A DNA stretch of 6,305 nucleotides from Rubrobacter sp. (GTDB lineage Bacteria > Actinomycetota > Rubrobacteria > Rubrobacterales > Rubrobacteraceae): contig JACDFX010000118.1 in NCBI GenBank assembly GCA_013815575.1, positions 1 to 6,305 of the forward strand. Direction: 5' to 3'. Every line of letters starts with the position of its first letter. Within the stretch, counting starts at the first letter, position 1. The notes beneath the pieces are model-generated. The model ran no database searches. It saw only the letters and a program-made list of their open reading frames with translations, and had not been told where the DNA came from. Position numbers and translations under genes: made by a program. Shown one piece after another: positions 6,223 to 6,305 of this stretch.

Positions 6223-6274
6223 TGCGGGTCTTTGGGTAAACCTTCAAGGTTCACCACCGTCACCGACGAGCGGG

Positions 6275-6305
6275 CTTCCACCGGGGCTTCCACCGGGGCT
6301 TCCAC
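6275..6305. repeat. 12-bp tandem repeat running off the right edge
   Basis: The unit CTTCCACCGGGG occurs perfectly at 6275-6286 and 6287-6298, and the first seven bases of a third copy fill 6299-6305. Because 12 is a multiple of three it can sit in a reading frame: VEAP repeats on the minus strand or ASTG repeats on the plus strand. The total copy number and whether it is coding depend on sequence outside the window. Confidence 0.85.

Larger units (their letters stand above)
6065..6305. other. Intergenic tail after deoB, no defensible gene
   Basis: These 241 bases hold no gene I can support. The minus strand is open from the right edge to TAG 6095-6093, with a (VEAP)-repeat start. After the first 20 or so codons its third-position GC bias disappears and the residues resemble no family. 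A plus-strand reading from TTG 6232 into the repeat is also open but has no ribosome binding site. What is visible is a series of small inverted repeats (6151-6176, 6206-6222, 6239-6251) and a tandem repeat from 6275 to the edge. Confidence 0.5.

Noticed and set aside
6093..6305. Minus-strand frame open from the right edge (70 codons, VEAP repeats then a basic tail)
   Set aside because: Coding-like third-position bias is lost after about 20 codons and no domain is visible. It could be the end of a gene from outside the window, but the visible part does not establish that.
1..6305. Search for tRNA, rRNA, CRISPR, insertion sequence or attachment-site signatures
   Set aside because: No tRNA-like cloverleaf or CCA end, no regularly spaced repeats, no transposase motifs, and no long terminal inverted or direct repeats were seen by eye.

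Overview
This is a GC-rich bacterial chromosome segment with ordinary cellular genes. Strong G/C bias at third codon positions suggests an actinobacterium. AGG arginine and ATA isoleucine codons are used freely alongside GC-rich ones, and a GT117/DUF2723 membrane protein lies near aconitase and phosphopentomutase. This makes me think of a Rubrobacter-like lineage rather than Streptomyces; that placement is inference only.

Layout, left to right. 1-1283 (minus): N-terminal half of aconitase AcnA, cut by the window's left edge before the iron-sulfur cysteines. 1284-1361: its leader, with a perfect TATAAT. 1362-1963 (minus): a compact type II toxin-antitoxin operon, vapB then vapC, with its own promoter and an inverted repeat over the vapB ribosome binding site. 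2025-3623 (minus): a 532-residue multi-spanning membrane protein of the DUF2723/GT117 (TMEM260-like) family. 3624-3702: a short divergent promoter region. 3703-4245 (plus): a YIP1-family membrane protein, probably on a leaderless message. 4262-4738 (minus): a GNAT N-acetyltransferase, convergent with the YIP1 gene with only 16 bases between stops. 4739-4897: divergent intergenic region. 4898-6064 (plus): complete phosphopentomutase DeoB. 6065-6305: no gene I can defend, but several inverted repeats and a 12-bp tandem repeat running off the right edge.

The genes do not form one pathway. Aconitase (TCA cycle) and DeoB (pentose phosphate/nucleoside salvage) are housekeeping enzymes. The GT117 and YIP1 genes are membrane proteins sharing a divergent start region. 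VapBC is a self-contained stress/addiction module between the GT117 gene and acnA. I see no phage, transposon, CRISPR, rRNA or tRNA. I do not find a convincing undescribed system. The observations most worth checking are the vapBC operator/promoter overlap, the likely CTG start of vapC, a within-gene change in codon usage in deoB, and the structured, repeat-bearing stretch after deoB.
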